NCBI RefSeq assembly: GCF_903915725.1
Contig: NZ_CAIWTY010000087.1
Location: forward strand, 62,001-126,000
Direction: 5' to 3'
Source of the DNA: an uncultured Rhodopila sp.
Lineage (GTDB): Bacteria; Pseudomonadota; Alphaproteobacteria; Acetobacterales; Acetobacteraceae
Length of the DNA stretch: 64,000 nt
The translations under genes were made by a program, and so were the position numbers. Each line of letters starts with the position of its first letter. The first letter of the stretch is position 1. The notes under the pieces are model-generated. The model was not told where the DNA came from and did no database searches. It saw only the letters and a program-made list of their open reading frames with translations. This document shows positions 52,997 to 63,066 of this stretch, in pieces.

Positions 52997-55516
52997 CTAT
53001 CGCCGCAAAGCCGCGAGCGCCGCAAACGGGCCGCTGGCCGGCCGAGCCGGAGGCGGCGGCAGCTTGGCGGCCATCGTACGGTGGCGGCGCAACGGCGTCA
53101 GCATGTTTGGTGCCGGCGGTCCCTGCTGCTCCGGTCCCGGCCCCGCGGCCGGCAGTATCCGAAACCCAAGCCCGCGCAGCACCGCCGGCAAAAGGTCCGC
53201 CTTGATGGCGAGCCGCGAGGCCAGCCCGGGCGGTAGCGCCACCGGCGCGTGCCGCGAGCGATGCCCTAAATCCCCGGCCACCTTTTCCGCGATATCCAGC
53301 CGGACCAGGATCGGCCCTGCCTCAACCCAGCCGGCCGCCGCGGCAAAGCCCGAAGACCAGCCGGGCTGCTCCGCCGCGACCGAGACCAGCGCCGCATTCG
53401 GCAGGTCAGGCGTCGCGACCCCATGGTGCAACGACCAAAGCCGCGCCCGCATCGCGGCCGCCCGCGGTTTCATCAATGCCGGCATGAACAGCGCGAACCG
53501 GCCGGAACGCACGCCCAGCGCCCGCAACTGCGTCCGGATCGCCGGTGCGAAGGTTTCATCGTCGGCGCCGGGGATCAGCCCAAGCGACTCCATCAGCCGG
53601 TGCAGCGGCCCGCGCAACGCGGGATTGGCCTGAGCCATTGACTCAGCAGCGAACAACGGCGCGAGATCGGTGCGGATTTCGCCGTCCAACCAGGCCTGCA
53701 GCCGCGCCCGCACTCGCTCCCGCGACGCGCCGTCGAGGAACTCGCTGTCCAGCACCTGGATCAGCGGCCGCAGCGCAGTCTTGCCGCGGGTCAGGCGGGC
53801 GACCGCCACGCCCTGCCATTCCAACCGGTGTTCGGCGGTCAGCGCGAAGGCGCTGCCGGGCGCGGCTTCCAGCACAGCGACCCGGCGCGGCATTTCGTCG
53901 CGCAGGGCCCGGCGCGCCGCCCGCAGCACCAGCTTCTTCTCGTCGCCCACCGCGGCCGGGTCGGGGACGAAGCCGAAGCCTTCGATGCGGCCGACTTCGT
54001 GGCCCTCGACGACGACCTCGCCACGCAGCGTAACGGCGGAGAGCAGATCGTCGCCCTCCCCGGCCTCCAACCGGCGCATCAGGTGCGCGGCGCGGCGATC
54101 GACGAAGCGTGTGGTGAGACTTTCGTGCAGCGCGTCGGACAGCTTGTCCTCGACCTCGCGCGCCTTGGCCTGCCAGTGCAGGCTGTCCTTCACCCAGTCG
54201 GAACGGGCGGCGATATAGGACCAGACGCGCACCCCCGACAGGCGCTGCATCAGCGTGTCGATGTCGCCGTCCGAGCGGTCCAGGCCGGCGATCTGCGCCG
54301 CCAGCCAATCGGTGGGCAACGCGGTGTCGGTGGCGACGTGGGAGAACACCCGGGCACACAGGCGCGCATGCGTATCGTCGGCCAACTTCCGGAAATCAGG
54401 GATCTGGCAGGCGTTCCACAGCATGCGCATGCGCCGCCGCCCGCTCGCCAGCTTGCGGATGTCGGGGTCGCGGGACAAAGCGGTCAACGTCTCGACGTCC
54501 GACGCCTCGTTGCCGCGCACCAGCCCGGGCCCGGGGGGCGGGGCGTTCAGGCTGTCCAGCAGGCTATTCAAAGACGTGAAATCGAGATCGCTGTTGCGCC
54601 AGCACAGCATCTCCAGCGACTCGAACGTATGCGACTCGACGGCATGAACGACATCGTCGGGGATCGGCGGGCATTCGGTGGTGGTGCCGAAGGTGCCGTC
54701 CTTCATGCCGCGTCCGGCCCGGCCGGCGATCTGGCCGATTTCGGCGGCGGTCAGGCGACGGGGGCGGTGGCCGTCGAACTTGCCGAGGCCGGCGAAGGCG
54801 ACGTGGTCCACGTTCATGTTCAGGCCCATGCCGATGGCGTCGGTGGCGACCAGGAAATCGACCTCGCGGTCCTGATACAGCGCCACCTGGGCGTTGCGGG
54901 TGCGCGGCGACAGGCGGCCCATCACGACGGCACAGCCGCCCTTGCGACGGCGGATCAGTTCCGCCAGGGCGTAGATCTCGCCCGCGCTGAACGCGACGAC
55001 GGCGCTGCGCGGCGGCAGGCGGACCAGTTTGGCGGGTCCGGCGTAGCTGAGCTGCGACAGGCGCGGGCGGGTCTCGATCTGGGCGGACGGCACCAGGCGG
55101 CGGATCAGCGGGGCGATGGTCTCGGCGCCGAGGAACATCGTCTCCACCATGCCGCGCGCGTGCAGCAGACGATCGGTGAAAACGTGGCCGCGATCGGCGT
55201 CGGCACAGAGCTGGATTTCGTCCACGGCGACGAACTCGGCGCGGCGGTCGAGCGGCATGGCTTCGACGGTGCAGGCGAACCAGCGCGCTTCCGGGGGGAT
55301 GATTTTTTCCTCGCCCGTGATCAGTGCGACATAGCGGGCGCCTTTTTGCGCCACCATGCGGTCGTAGTTCTCGCGTGCCAACAGGCGCAGAGGGAAGCCG
55401 ATGATGCCCGAGGAATGGGCGAGCAGACGCTCGATCGCGAGATGCGTCTTGCCGGTGTTCGTCGGGCCGAGGACGGCCTTGACGCGAGCCGCGAAACCGG
55501 AGTCGGAGCCGAGCAT
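52997..55516 (-). CDS. SUV3-like helicase-domain protein
   Basis: An 839-residue helicase. Walker A is LGPTNTGKTH near residue 20, and AVDEIQL stands in the DEAD-box position. Motif VI is QIAGRAGR. VVMGRLSPRTRNAQVALYQ and VATDAIGMGLNM match the SUV3 RNA helicase group. The C-terminal third is alphaproteobacteria-specific. It probably remodels RNA in degradation or ribosome-related steps. It is followed by the S4 protein, fdxA and carD, the usual synteny. Confidence 0.88.
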   Translation of the reverse strand: MLGSDSGFAARVKAVLGPTNTGKTHLAIERLLAHSSGIIGFPLRLLARENYDRMVAQKGARYVALITGEEKIIPPEARWFACTVEAMPLDRRAEFVAVDEIQLCADADRGHVFTDRLLHARGMVETMFLGAETIAPLIRRLVPSAQIETRPRLSQLSYAGPAKLVRLPPRSAVVAFSAGEIYALAELIRRRKGGCAVVMGRLSPRTRNAQVALYQDREVDFLVATDAIGMGLNMNVDHVAFAGLGKFDGHRPRRLTAAEIGQIAGRAGRGMKDGTFGTTTECPPIPDDVVHAVESHTFESLEMLCWRNSDLDFTSLNSLLDSLNAPPPGPGLVRGNEASDVETLTALSRDPDIRKLASGRRRMRMLWNACQIPDFRKLADDTHARLCARVFSHVATDTALPTDWLAAQIAGLDRSDGDIDTLMQRLSGVRVWSYIAARSDWVKDSLHWQAKAREVEDKLSDALHESLTTRFVDRRAAHLMRRLEAGEGDDLLSAVTLRGEVVVEGHEVGRIEGFGFVPDPAAVGDEKKLVLRAARRALRDEMPRRVAVLEAAPGSAFALTAEHRLEWQGVAVARLTRGKTALRPLIQVLDSEFLDGASRERVRARLQAWLDGEIRTDLAPLFAAESMAQANPALRGPLHRLMESLGLIPGADDETFAPAIRTQLRALGVRSGRFALFMPALMKPRAAAMRARLWSLHHGVATPDLPNAALVSVAAEQPGWSSGFAAAAGWVEAGPILVRLDIAEKVAGDLGHRSRHAPVALPPGLASRLAIKADLLPAVLRGLGFRILPAAGPGPEQQGPPAPNMLTPLRRHRTMAAKLPPPPARPASGPFAALAALRR

Positions 55517-55754
55517 GGGAGGAATGTTTGGTGGTTACGGCGCGGAATGCAAGCGGCGATGTCGTGACGGGTTGGCCTGCGTGATCATGGCCATGGCATC
55601 GTTGCCGCGGCCTTGATCCTGTTTTCTACGGTTGTTGCAGTTGGTCCTCCGTGGCGCTCGATTTTGGGTCTGTGTCAAGACACGCGGATCATTTCCTTGT
55701 TGTCCGGTTCCGGGCTACGATACAACCTGCGGATATTGTTGATAGATAAAATTC

Positions 55755-55767
55755 AACGCCAAGACGC
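55755..55767. repeat. Left inverted repeat flanking the GxxExxY gene
   Basis: AACGCCAAGACGC is a perfect 13-bp inverted repeat of 56177-56189. It lies 12 bp before the GxxExxY start. The rest of 55517-55779 holds no gene. Confidence 0.7.
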
Positions 55768-55779
55768 AAAGGCGCCGAG

Positions 55780-56172
55780 ATGGTTGAACCTTCTCCCGAG
55801 CACGCCCGGTTGGCGCAGCAGATCGTTGATGCTGCGTTCGCTGTGCATTCTGCGCTCGGGCCAGGACTGCTGGAGTCCGTTTATGAGCGCTGTGTCGGCT
55901 ATGAATTGGAGGCCCGCAAAATCCCGTACGAGAGGCAAGTCGCGCTTCCAGTCCGATACCGGGACGTGCGGATCGATGCCGGGTATCGGATGGACCTTCT
56001 TGTCGGCGGCTTGGTCGTCCTGGAAATCAAGGCGATTGAAAAAATCCTGCCGGTTCATGAGGCCTAACTGACGACATATCTAAAGCCCTCCGGCCACGAA
56101 CTCGGGCTGTTGATCAATTTCAATGTTGTTCTGATCAAACACGGCATCAAACGGCGCGCTAACACACGGTGA
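55780..56172 (+). pseudogene. GxxExxY family gene with in-frame TAA
   Basis: The frame from ATG 55780 reads the family signature ALGPGLLESVYERCVGYELE (GxxExxY), then YRMDLLVGGLVVLEIKAIE and VHEA. A TAA stands at 56065-56067 (95 residues). The same frame continues [30 protein letters not shown] and ends at 56170-56172, so the full gene would be about 130 residues as usual. Relatives have Gln (CAA) at the TAA. LEIKA is a nuclease-like (PD-(D/E)XK) motif. Perfect 13-bp inverted repeats bound the unit. Confidence 0.75.
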
Positions 56173-56176
56173 CCTG

Positions 56177-56189
56177 GCGTCTTGGCGTT
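56177..56189. repeat. Right inverted repeat flanking the GxxExxY gene
   Basis: GCGTCTTGGCGTT is the exact reverse complement of 55755-55767 and lies 4 bp after the distal stop of the gene. Confidence 0.7.
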
Positions 56190-56422
56190 TCATGTCAGCA
56201 GACATGCCCGGGATGGACAAAGCGGAGGACTTCGAACCTTCAGCCGCCCGAACACTCGTTCAGCGTCATCGATCACGTCGAAGGCGCTTGACTTCAATGG
56301 CGCCTCGGCAGCGATGTCCGCCGCCCCGCCATCCGTGCTTGACTCGCCCAACCGGCACGGGCTTGTGTCCCGCCCCTGACAGGGCTGTCCCCCAAGCCGC
56401 CGATTCCGCAGGATATCGAACC

Positions 56423-58219
56423 ATGCACGCCTATCGTACCCATACCTGTGGCGCCCTTCGCGCCGCCGACGCCGGCAATCAGGCCCGCCTTTCCGGCTGG
56501 GTGCATGCCAAGCGCGACCACGGCGGCCTGCTGTTCATCGATCTGCGCGACCACTACGGCATCACCCAGATCGTCTTCGCCGCCGGCTCGCCCGCCTTCG
56601 CCGCCGCCGATTCGGTGCGGCCGGAAAGCGTGATCACCGTGACCGGCGAGGTGGTGATGCGCGAGGCCGGCACGGTGAACCCCAAGCTGCCGACCGGCGA
56701 CATCGAGCTGCGCGCCGCCGAGCTGGTGGTGCAGTCGGCTGCGGAAGTGCTGCCGATGCAGGTCTCGGGCGACGAGAAATTCCCCGAGGACATCCGCCTC
56801 AAATACCGCTTCATCGACCTGCGGCGCGAGAAGCTGCACCGCAACATGATCCTGCGGTCGAACGTCATCACCTCGGTGCGCCGCCGCATGATCGAGGCCG
56901 GGTTCCTGGAGTACCAGACGCCGATACTGACGGCGTCCTCGCCCGAGGGCGCGCGCGACTTCCTGGTGCCGGCGCGGCTGCATCCCGGCAAGTTCTACGC
57001 CCTGCCGCAGGCGCCGCAGCAGTTCAAGCAGTTGCTGATGGTCGCCGGCTTCGACCGCTACTTCCAGATCGCGCCGTGCTTCCGCGACGAAGCCTCGCGA
57101 GCCGATCGCTCGCCGGGCGAGTTCTACCAGCTCGATTTCGAGATGAGCTACGTCACCCAGGAAGACGTGTTCGCCACCATCGAGCCGGTGATCGCCGGGG
57201 TGTTCGAGGAATTCGCCGACGGCCGGACAGTCACGAAACCGCCCTTCCCGCGCATCCCCTACGACCAGGCGATGCTGGAATTTGGCACCGACAAGCCCGA
57301 CCTGCGCAACCCGATCCGCATCGCCGACGTGACCGAGCAGTATGCCGGCTCCGGCTTCGGCCTGTTCGCCCGCATCGCGGCCTCCGGCGGCGTGGTCCGC
57401 GCGATCCCCGCCCCCGGTGCCGGCTCGCGGCCGCGCGGCTTCTTCGACAAGCTGAACGAGTGGGCGCGGGCCGAGGGCGCGGGCGGACTCGGCTACATAA
57501 CCTTTGATGCGGAGGGTCCCAAGGGACCGATCGCGAAAAACCTGGAACCCGACCGGGCGGAGGCGATTCGCGCGGCGTGCGGGCTGCGGGCCGGCGACGC
57601 CGTGTTCTTCGTCGGCGGCAAGAAGGACACCGCCCCCAAGTTTGCCGGCACGGTGCGGACCCGGCTGGCCGACGAACTCGGGCTGGCGGAGAAGGGCACG
57701 TTCAAGTTCTGCTGGGTCACCGACTTCCCGATGTTCGAGCTGAACGAGGAAACCGGCCTGGTCGATTTCAGCCACAACCCGTTCAGCATGCCGCAGGGCG
57801 AGCTGGAGGCGCTGAACACGCAGGATCCGCTGACCATCAAGGCCTACCAGTACGACATCATCTGCAACGGCATCGAGCTGTCCTCCGGCGCGATCCGCAA
57901 CCATCGCCCGGACATCATGATCCGCGCCTTCGAGATCGCCGGCTACACCGCCGCCGACGTGGAAGCCCGCTTCGGCGGCATGCTCAACGCCTTCCGCTAC
58001 GGCGCGCCGCCGCATGGCGGTTCGGCCCCCGGCATCGACCGCATGGTCATGCTGCTGGCCGACGAGCCGAACATCCGCGAGGTGATTCTGTTCCCGCTGA
58101 ACCAGCAGGGCGAGGACCTGATGATGGGCGCTCCCGCCGAGATCCCGCCCGCCCGGCTGAAGGAATTGTCGTTGAAGCTGGATATCCCGCCGCCCAAGCC
58201 GCGGGTCACGGGTAGCTGA
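56423..58219 (+). CDS. aspS: Aspartate--tRNA ligase
   Basis: The start is the ATG at 56423 ([16 protein letters not shown], 598 residues) with AGGA upstream; the earlier in-frame ATG is spurious. The OB-fold anticodon-binding domain has [20 protein letters not shown]. Class II motifs are motif 2 ([19 protein letters not shown]) and motif 3 ([14 protein letters not shown]). The GAD insertion lies at about 300-420. The gene is complete. The upstream 250 bp (56173-56422) holds a TTGACT -35-like element near 56340 and no other gene. Confidence 0.96.
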   Translation: MHAYRTHTCGALRAADAGNQARLSGWVHAKRDHGGLLFIDLRDHYGITQIVFAAGSPAFAAADSVRPESVITVTGEVVMREAGTVNPKLPTGDIELRAAELVVQSAAEVLPMQVSGDEKFPEDIRLKYRFIDLRREKLHRNMILRSNVITSVRRRMIEAGFLEYQTPILTASSPEGARDFLVPARLHPGKFYALPQAPQQFKQLLMVAGFDRYFQIAPCFRDEASRADRSPGEFYQLDFEMSYVTQEDVFATIEPVIAGVFEEFADGRTVTKPPFPRIPYDQAMLEFGTDKPDLRNPIRIADVTEQYAGSGFGLFARIAASGGVVRAIPAPGAGSRPRGFFDKLNEWARAEGAGGLGYITFDAEGPKGPIAKNLEPDRAEAIRAACGLRAGDAVFFVGGKKDTAPKFAGTVRTRLADELGLAEKGTFKFCWVTDFPMFELNEETGLVDFSHNPFSMPQGELEALNTQDPLTIKAYQYDIICNGIELSSGAIRNHRPDIMIRAFEIAGYTAADVEARFGGMLNAFRYGAPPHGGSAPGIDRMVMLLADEPNIREVILFPLNQQGEDLMMGAPAEIPPARLKELSLKLDIPPPKPRVTGS

Positions 58220-58316
58220 GGCGGCGGCAAAACGACACGCGGGGGTGGCGGAATCGGCGCGCCGTCCTTATTCTCAAGGGTCGGATCGCGGCGACCCTGT
58301 CCAGTGGAGTCTTTGA

Positions 58317-59144
58317 ATGCGCCTTCCCGCCGCGCTCGCAGCGCTGATTGTGTCTGCCGGATTGACGGTTCAGCCGGCATTGGCCGCCAGCAGCGCCCCG
58401 TCGCCCGGCCCGGCTTCCGGCACCGGCGCGCTGATCGCTCATCGCGCGCTTTACAACCTGACCATGGCCTCGGCGAAAGGTGGCGACGTCATCGCGGCGC
58501 GCGGGACGATGGGGTATGAAGTGACCGATGCCTGCGACGGGTGGGCAGTTCGCCAGCGGCTGCGCATGACGATTACCAACTCCGAGGGCCAGGATATCGA
58601 GATGGCGTCGGACTACACCACGTGGGAGTCCAAGGACGGCCTGAGATTCCGCTACCACATGCGGCAGACCACCGACACCGCGGTGACCAGCCAGACCGAC
58701 GGCGAAGCGACGCTTCAGAAGACGGGCGGACCGGGAGAGGCGCGATACACCTCCCCGCATGACAGCACCAGCGCCCTGCCCGGCGGGACCGTGTTCCCGA
58801 TGGCGCATACCGCGGCGATCATTGCCGCCGCGCGTGACAAGAAACACTTCGTCAGCCTGCCGCTGTTCGACGGCACCGACGAAAACGGAGTGGAGGACAG
58901 CTTTATCGTCGTGCTTGACTGGAAGCAGCCCGCGCCGACGAAGTGGCCGGTGTTGTCGTCGTTGCCAAGCACACGGGTGCACCTGTCGTTCTTCGACCAT
59001 GGCGTCGGCGGGGTAACACCGACTTACGAGGTGGCCATGCGCTATTGGGAGAACGGCGTCGCGGACGACATGAAGATGGATTTCGGCGACTTCGTCATGG
59101 ACGCCAAGATGAAGGAAATGACTCCTCAGCCGCATAAGTGCTGA
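58317..59144 (+). CDS. eipB: EipB-family (DUF1849) periplasmic envelope protein
   Basis: A 275-residue protein with a signal peptide ending about residue 24 (PALAA). It has the DUF1849 opening LIAHRALYNLTMASAKGG and VTDACDGWAVRQRL. Two cysteines remain after cleavage, Cys73 and the last residue Cys275, matching the conserved disulfide of Brucella EipB. EipB is a beta-spiral protein needed for envelope integrity. It is downstream of aspS and probably has its own promoter. Confidence 0.85.
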   Translation: MRLPAALAALIVSAGLTVQPALAASSAPSPGPASGTGALIAHRALYNLTMASAKGGDVIAARGTMGYEVTDACDGWAVRQRLRMTITNSEGQDIEMASDYTTWESKDGLRFRYHMRQTTDTAVTSQTDGEATLQKTGGPGEARYTSPHDSTSALPGGTVFPMAHTAAIIAAARDKKHFVSLPLFDGTDENGVEDSFIVVLDWKQPAPTKWPVLSSLPSTRVHLSFFDHGVGGVTPTYEVAMRYWENGVADDMKMDFGDFVMDAKMKEMTPQPHKC

Positions 59145-59212
59145 TTGCCGGGCGGGGAGGCCAGGTCGCTGGCGTCCCCGATTTGCTCCGGTTATCTAAT
59201 CGCCGGCAGGAA

Positions 59213-59449
59213 CTACTCGCCGTTCGGTTTTTCCTGATGCTCCCTTTGATGCGCTGTTTCGGCGGCATGGCGGTCCGACGTCGGCATTCCGGTCGGACGT
59301 TCCTCGATGGCGCGCTCGTGCGGCGGCCTGGCCGGCGGCTCAGTCCCCGTCACCCCTGAGTTCGCCGGCGGATCGCTGGCTGGAAAGCTGTCCTTCAGGG
59401 TCCTGTCGTGATCGCGTTCCGACCGCTCGACATGGGTATCAATCGGCAT
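59213..59449 (-). CDS. Small hydrophilic hypothetical protein
   Basis: A 78-residue, strongly charged protein containing LKDSFPASDPPANSG. This segment recurs in many short alphaproteobacterial proteins of unknown function. There is no hydrophobic segment and it is probably disordered. Confidence 0.6.
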   Translation of the reverse strand: MPIDTHVERSERDHDRTLKDSFPASDPPANSGVTGTEPPARPPHERAIEERPTGMPTSDRHAAETAHQREHQEKPNGE

Positions 59450-59542
59450 GGCAGTCCTTTCTTCCGGCGCGAATGCCGGCTACGGCTGCAACGCCCCGGG
59501 GCAGCCAAAGTTCGGCTACCCCGGATTTGCGCCGGCGATGCG

Positions 59543-60748
59543 CTAGGCAAGCCGCTCCGCCCGAGCCGTAAGCAGCAGGACAAACTGGCCGAGGAGGGCG
59601 GAACCCAGCAAGACCGCGACAACGGGGTAGACCGCACCCGGACTCCAGGCTTCCACCACCACGGTGCATAGCATTCCGTAGCCCATCTGAATGAATCCGT
59701 ACAAGCCCGATGCGGCGCCGATAGCACCCGGGTTCACACTAACGGCACCGGCAAGGGCGAACGGACTCGCCATGCCGACACCGACCATGAACAGGGTCAC
59801 CGGGGCTACCACGGTGCCGACAGTCAGCGTGTCGGTGGCATCGGCGAGGGCGAACAGAGCCGCTCCGGCGATGCCAAGCGCGTTGGCGATTCGCAACGCC
59901 AACAACAAGGACATCCTGCTGGCCATGCGGCTCGCCAGGACACTGCCCAGCGCCACGCCGCCCATCAAGAAAACATAGAAAATGCCGATGCTCTGTGTCG
60001 GTTGATGCAGGTGCCGCTCGAAGATGAATGGCGAGGCCGACATGAACCCGTAGAAGGCGGTGGTCGAGCAGGCGCCTCCGACGGAATAGCCAACGAATGC
60101 GGGAGACCGCAGCAGCCGGGCATAGGAGGCCGTCATGGACAGGCTGCGCGTTCCCGCCGGCGGCGCCAGTGTCTCCGGCAAGAGCGCAACGCAGGCCAGG
60201 AGCGTAAAAGCGCCGAAAATGGCGAGCATCGCATAGGCGCCGCGCCAACTGACATAGGCGGTGACGTAGCCGCCGATGGCCGGTGCGATCGCCGGGATCA
60301 GCGCCAACACCAGGCCCAACAGGGCAAGCTGCCCGGCCGCCTTGTCCGGGGTGGCGGAATCCCGCACCGCCGCTCGCCCCAGCACCAGACCCGCGCAACC
60401 GCCGATGGATTGGAGGATACGCGCGCCGATAAGCACGCCGCCGCTCGGCGCCAATGCGGTCGCCACGCTGGCGGCGGTGAACAGCGTCAGGCCGGCCAGC
60501 AGGACCGGCCTGCGTCCGTATCGGTCAGAGAGCGGTCCATACAGCAACTGCCCGGCGGCCAGGCCCACCAGATACAGGGTGATGGCAAGTTGGGCGGTGC
60601 TGATCGACATGTCCAATGCCCGAGCCGTTGCGGGGAGCGCCGGAACAATAACGTGCATGCCGAGCGTCCCGCAGGCAGCCATGGCGACGAGGAGGGAAAA
60701 CGGCGCCCTGGCGGACGCGCGAAGTGGATGAGTCTTCAGAGGGGGCAC
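59543..60748 (-). CDS. Bcr/CflA-type MFS drug efflux transporter
   Basis: A 401-residue major facilitator with 12 predicted helices. A GTG start is used at 60748. The DHA1 motif A is YGPLSDRYGRRPVLL. VIVPALPATARALD and LLPETLAPPAGTRS fit the Bcr/CflA group, which exports bicyclomycin, chloramphenicol or sulfonamides. A perfect inverted repeat just upstream may be an operator. No regulator gene is adjacent. Confidence 0.88.
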   Translation of the reverse strand: MPPLKTHPLRASARAPFSLLVAMAACGTLGMHVIVPALPATARALDMSISTAQLAITLYLVGLAAGQLLYGPLSDRYGRRPVLLAGLTLFTAASVATALAPSGGVLIGARILQSIGGCAGLVLGRAAVRDSATPDKAAGQLALLGLVLALIPAIAPAIGGYVTAYVSWRGAYAMLAIFGAFTLLACVALLPETLAPPAGTRSLSMTASYARLLRSPAFVGYSVGGACSTTAFYGFMSASPFIFERHLHQPTQSIGIFYVFLMGGVALGSVLASRMASRMSLLLALRIANALGIAGAALFALADATDTLTVGTVVAPVTLFMVGVGMASPFALAGAVSVNPGAIGAASGLYGFIQMGYGMLCTVVVEAWSPGAVYPVVAVLLGSALLGQFVLLLTARAERLA

Positions 60749-60752
60749 GATC

Positions 60753-60769
60753 TGTCCGATGGTCGGACA
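60753..60769. promoter_or_regulatory. Inverted repeat upstream of the MFS gene
   Basis: TGTCCGA-TGG-TCGGACA is a perfect 7-bp inverted repeat with a 3-bp spacer. It lies 4 bp before the start codon and overlaps the ribosome-binding region. It could be a repressor operator or an RNA hairpin. Confidence 0.4.
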
Positions 60770-60889
60770 TCACCATGCCTTGAACACCGTAGCGGGGGCA
60801 ACCCGAACGTGAACTTCAACCCCCGGATTTTGGATCAGTCGGTCGTGTAACAGAATAAGACCGAATTCAATGATTTGTCGCCGCCCGAT

Positions 60890-61267
60890 CTAATGAATCG
60901 TCACGCCGATGTATTCTGAGCGGCAACAAAATTCCAACTGGCGCCGAATCGCAACCAAAACGTCCGTCAGGGACGAATACAATCCGATTTCGGTCATGAC
61001 ATCCCACCGCACCCGGTCAAGCTTGAAGCCATAACTCTCCCGGCTGACCGAGAAGCTGGGCCCGGTCAGATCTTCGCCACTCTCCGGCACGACGATCAGG
61101 CTCGCCTCGTCCGTGCAGATGCCATGCAGTTCGACGACCCAATCGGGCGCGACGATACTGACCACGCTCCGGAAGATGGCGGCCTCCGCGGCACCGAGCG
61201 GAGGCGGGGCGTTGGGCGCCATGGCCGATTTTCGGCTGGTCTGATCGCTGGACCGCTTGTAAGCCAT
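60890..61267 (-). CDS. Hypothetical protein
   Basis: The ATG at 61267 has AGGAGG 5 bp upstream and gives 125 residues (MAYKRSSDQTSRKS). It has a short basic N-terminus and then a mixed alpha/beta segment. I recognise no domain. It is soluble and single. Confidence 0.6.
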   Translation of the reverse strand: MAYKRSSDQTSRKSAMAPNAPPPLGAAEAAIFRSVVSIVAPDWVVELHGICTDEASLIVVPESGEDLTGPSFSVSRESYGFKLDRVRWDVMTEIGLYSSLTDVLVAIRRQLEFCCRSEYIGVTIH

Positions 61268-61513
61268 TGCAACCTCCTGGTGTGGGGGCCGAGTCGGAAT
61301 GTTGCCCTCAAAACCTGCAGAGCATTTTTGGCACAAGGCTGCATTAAAGCAAAGTGTCATTTGTCGAGTTTAAGATCAAAATTAGTACATACGATCGGCG
61401 ATAGCCCGGTGACGTCATGCCGGGGGACGGGACCACAGGCTCGATATCGAGCGGCGCGCGCGGCAGGCCGACCGGACAAGCCGGGCCATGCTCATCAATC
61501 GGAAAAGACTTCT

Positions 61514-62539
61514 TCAGCGACGCGCCGGCCGGGCGGCCGCGGCAGCCCGCCGCGCCAAGGTCAGCACGGCGTTGCGCGACAGCGCCTGGTCTGGCCAGCC
61601 GGTGCGCTTGCAGCCCCGCTCCGCCTCGGCCATCGCCGCCATCGCCGCCACCAGCGTCGCGCCCGGCCAGAGCCCCAGCGATCGGCTGAACGCGCCGACT
61701 TTCTGGTAAAATACCGGCGGCCGGACCGTCCTGGTCGCATCCCCTGCGGTCATGCCCTGCTCGTCCATCGCCAGCCTCGCCCGGTGCAGCTTCTGGAGAT
61801 GCCCCAAGGCCACGCGCAAGATCTGCACCGGTGCGGCGCCCTCGGCGATCGCCAGCTCCAGCGCCCGATCCGCCGTGGCGACATCCCCGGTGGTTGCGGC
61901 GAACAGCGCGTCGTCCAGCGACAATCCGGCGAGGTCGCCAACGCAGGTCATCGCCGACTCCAGGTCGACGGTCGCCCCCTGACCCGCATACAGCGCCAGC
62001 TTCTCCAGCTCACCCCGGGTCGAAAGCCGATCGGCGCCGAGATGCTGGGAAAGCCAGGACAGGGCGTCGGGCGCGATGCCCGCTCCCGCCGCCCGCAACG
62101 TGGCGCGAATCGTCTCCTCCAGCGCACGGCCCTCTTCCGGGTAGCAGCCGATGGTGGCGCCATCCGGCGCGGCATCCAGCAGAACCCGCAGCTTGGACCG
62201 CGTCGGCAAGGCACCGGCTTCCAGCACCACCAGCGCCGGCGCCGCGCTTTTCAGCAGCACTGCCACCGGGTCCGCGGATCCATCCGTGGCATCCCGCACG
62301 CGGACGACGCGCCGGCCGCCCATCAGCGACAGTCCCGCGGCCTCGTCCGGCAGACGGCGAACGTCCTCGCGCGCCAGCTCGGTAACCAGGAACGGATCGT
62401 CCAGCGAGCCGGCAACCGCTCGCACGAGTGTCTCGGCCCGCTCCCGGATCATGCCGGCATCGTCGCCGTACAGCAGAACCACCCGGGTCGACCCGGGATC
62501 GGCAAGGAACGCCGCCACCCGCGCCGGAGCAAGCTTCAC
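61514..62539 (-). CDS. holA: DNA polymerase III subunit delta
   Basis: A 341-residue clamp-loader subunit. It opens MKLAPARVAAFL with VVLLYGDDAGMIRERAETL, the HolA domain I region. The central part has GRALEETIRATLRAAG and the C-terminal part RVALGHLQKLHRAR. A GTG start overlaps lptE by 4 bp. The order leuS-lptE-holA is the standard alphaproteobacterial cluster. HolA opens the beta clamp during loading. Confidence 0.9.
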   Translation of the reverse strand: MKLAPARVAAFLADPGSTRVVLLYGDDAGMIRERAETLVRAVAGSLDDPFLVTELAREDVRRLPDEAAGLSLMGGRRVVRVRDATDGSADPVAVLLKSAAPALVVLEAGALPTRSKLRVLLDAAPDGATIGCYPEEGRALEETIRATLRAAGAGIAPDALSWLSQHLGADRLSTRGELEKLALYAGQGATVDLESAMTCVGDLAGLSLDDALFAATTGDVATADRALELAIAEGAAPVQILRVALGHLQKLHRARLAMDEQGMTAGDATRTVRPPVFYQKVGAFSRSLGLWPGATLVAAMAAMAEAERGCKRTGWPDQALSRNAVLTLARRAAAAARPARR

Positions 62540-63066
62540 CCGGCCTGCTGCCCGGCTTGCTTGCGGAACCAGATCGCAAGCTGAGTGGTGATCTGCTGGG
62601 CGATCTCCTCGGCGATGCGGCGCTGCACAGCCTCGCTTTCCAAATCCGCGGCGAAATATTCGGCATCAAACACATTTAGGCCGTCGATATAGCGTGCGCT
62701 TCCCGAAGTCAGCACGGTGCGTTTGGCGTCGTGCGCATGCAGCAGCCAGGTGGCATTGCCAGTCATCCGGATTCGGGTGGCTATGGCGTTATTCTCGATC
62801 GCGATACCCTCGCCGGCGATGCCGAAGCTGACCTGGAGCTCGTAGGCGGACGGCGTGCCCGAGTCGCTGCCGAACCGCTCCTGCAACGCCTCCCGCAGTT
62901 CCTGGCCTGGCCGCTCCGGGATGATCGCGACAAACACCGACTGCAGGCCGCGCGGTGCCGCCCCGGTCTTGTGCGATGCCGTCGGCATGTAGACCGGCTG
63001 GAAGCCGCAGCCGCCAAGCGCGGCTACGGCGCCGAGGCAAAGCCGGCGGCGGCCGATCGGCGGCAT
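62536..63066 (-). CDS. lptE: LPS assembly lipoprotein LptE
   Basis: A 176-residue lipoprotein. Arginines precede a hydrophobic segment and the lipobox ALGGC with Cys20. GFQPVYMP directly after the cysteine is the LptE hallmark. It plugs LptD in the outer membrane, so this organism makes LPS. It sits between leuS (TGATG overlap) and holA (4-bp overlap). Confidence 0.88.
   Translation of the reverse strand: MPPIGRRRLCLGAVAALGGCGFQPVYMPTASHKTGAAPRGLQSVFVAIIPERPGQELREALQERFGSDSGTPSAYELQVSFGIAGEGIAIENNAIATRIRMTGNATWLLHAHDAKRTVLTSGSARYIDGLNVFDAEYFAADLESEAVQRRIAEEIAQQITTQLAIWFRKQAGQQAG

Noticed and set aside
33051-56067. Stop-codon reassignment or suppression to explain TAG/TAA in three genes
   Set aside because: Intact neighbours such as acuI and the flavodoxin-like gene end at TAG with no homologous sequence beyond, so ordinary nonsense mutation is simpler.
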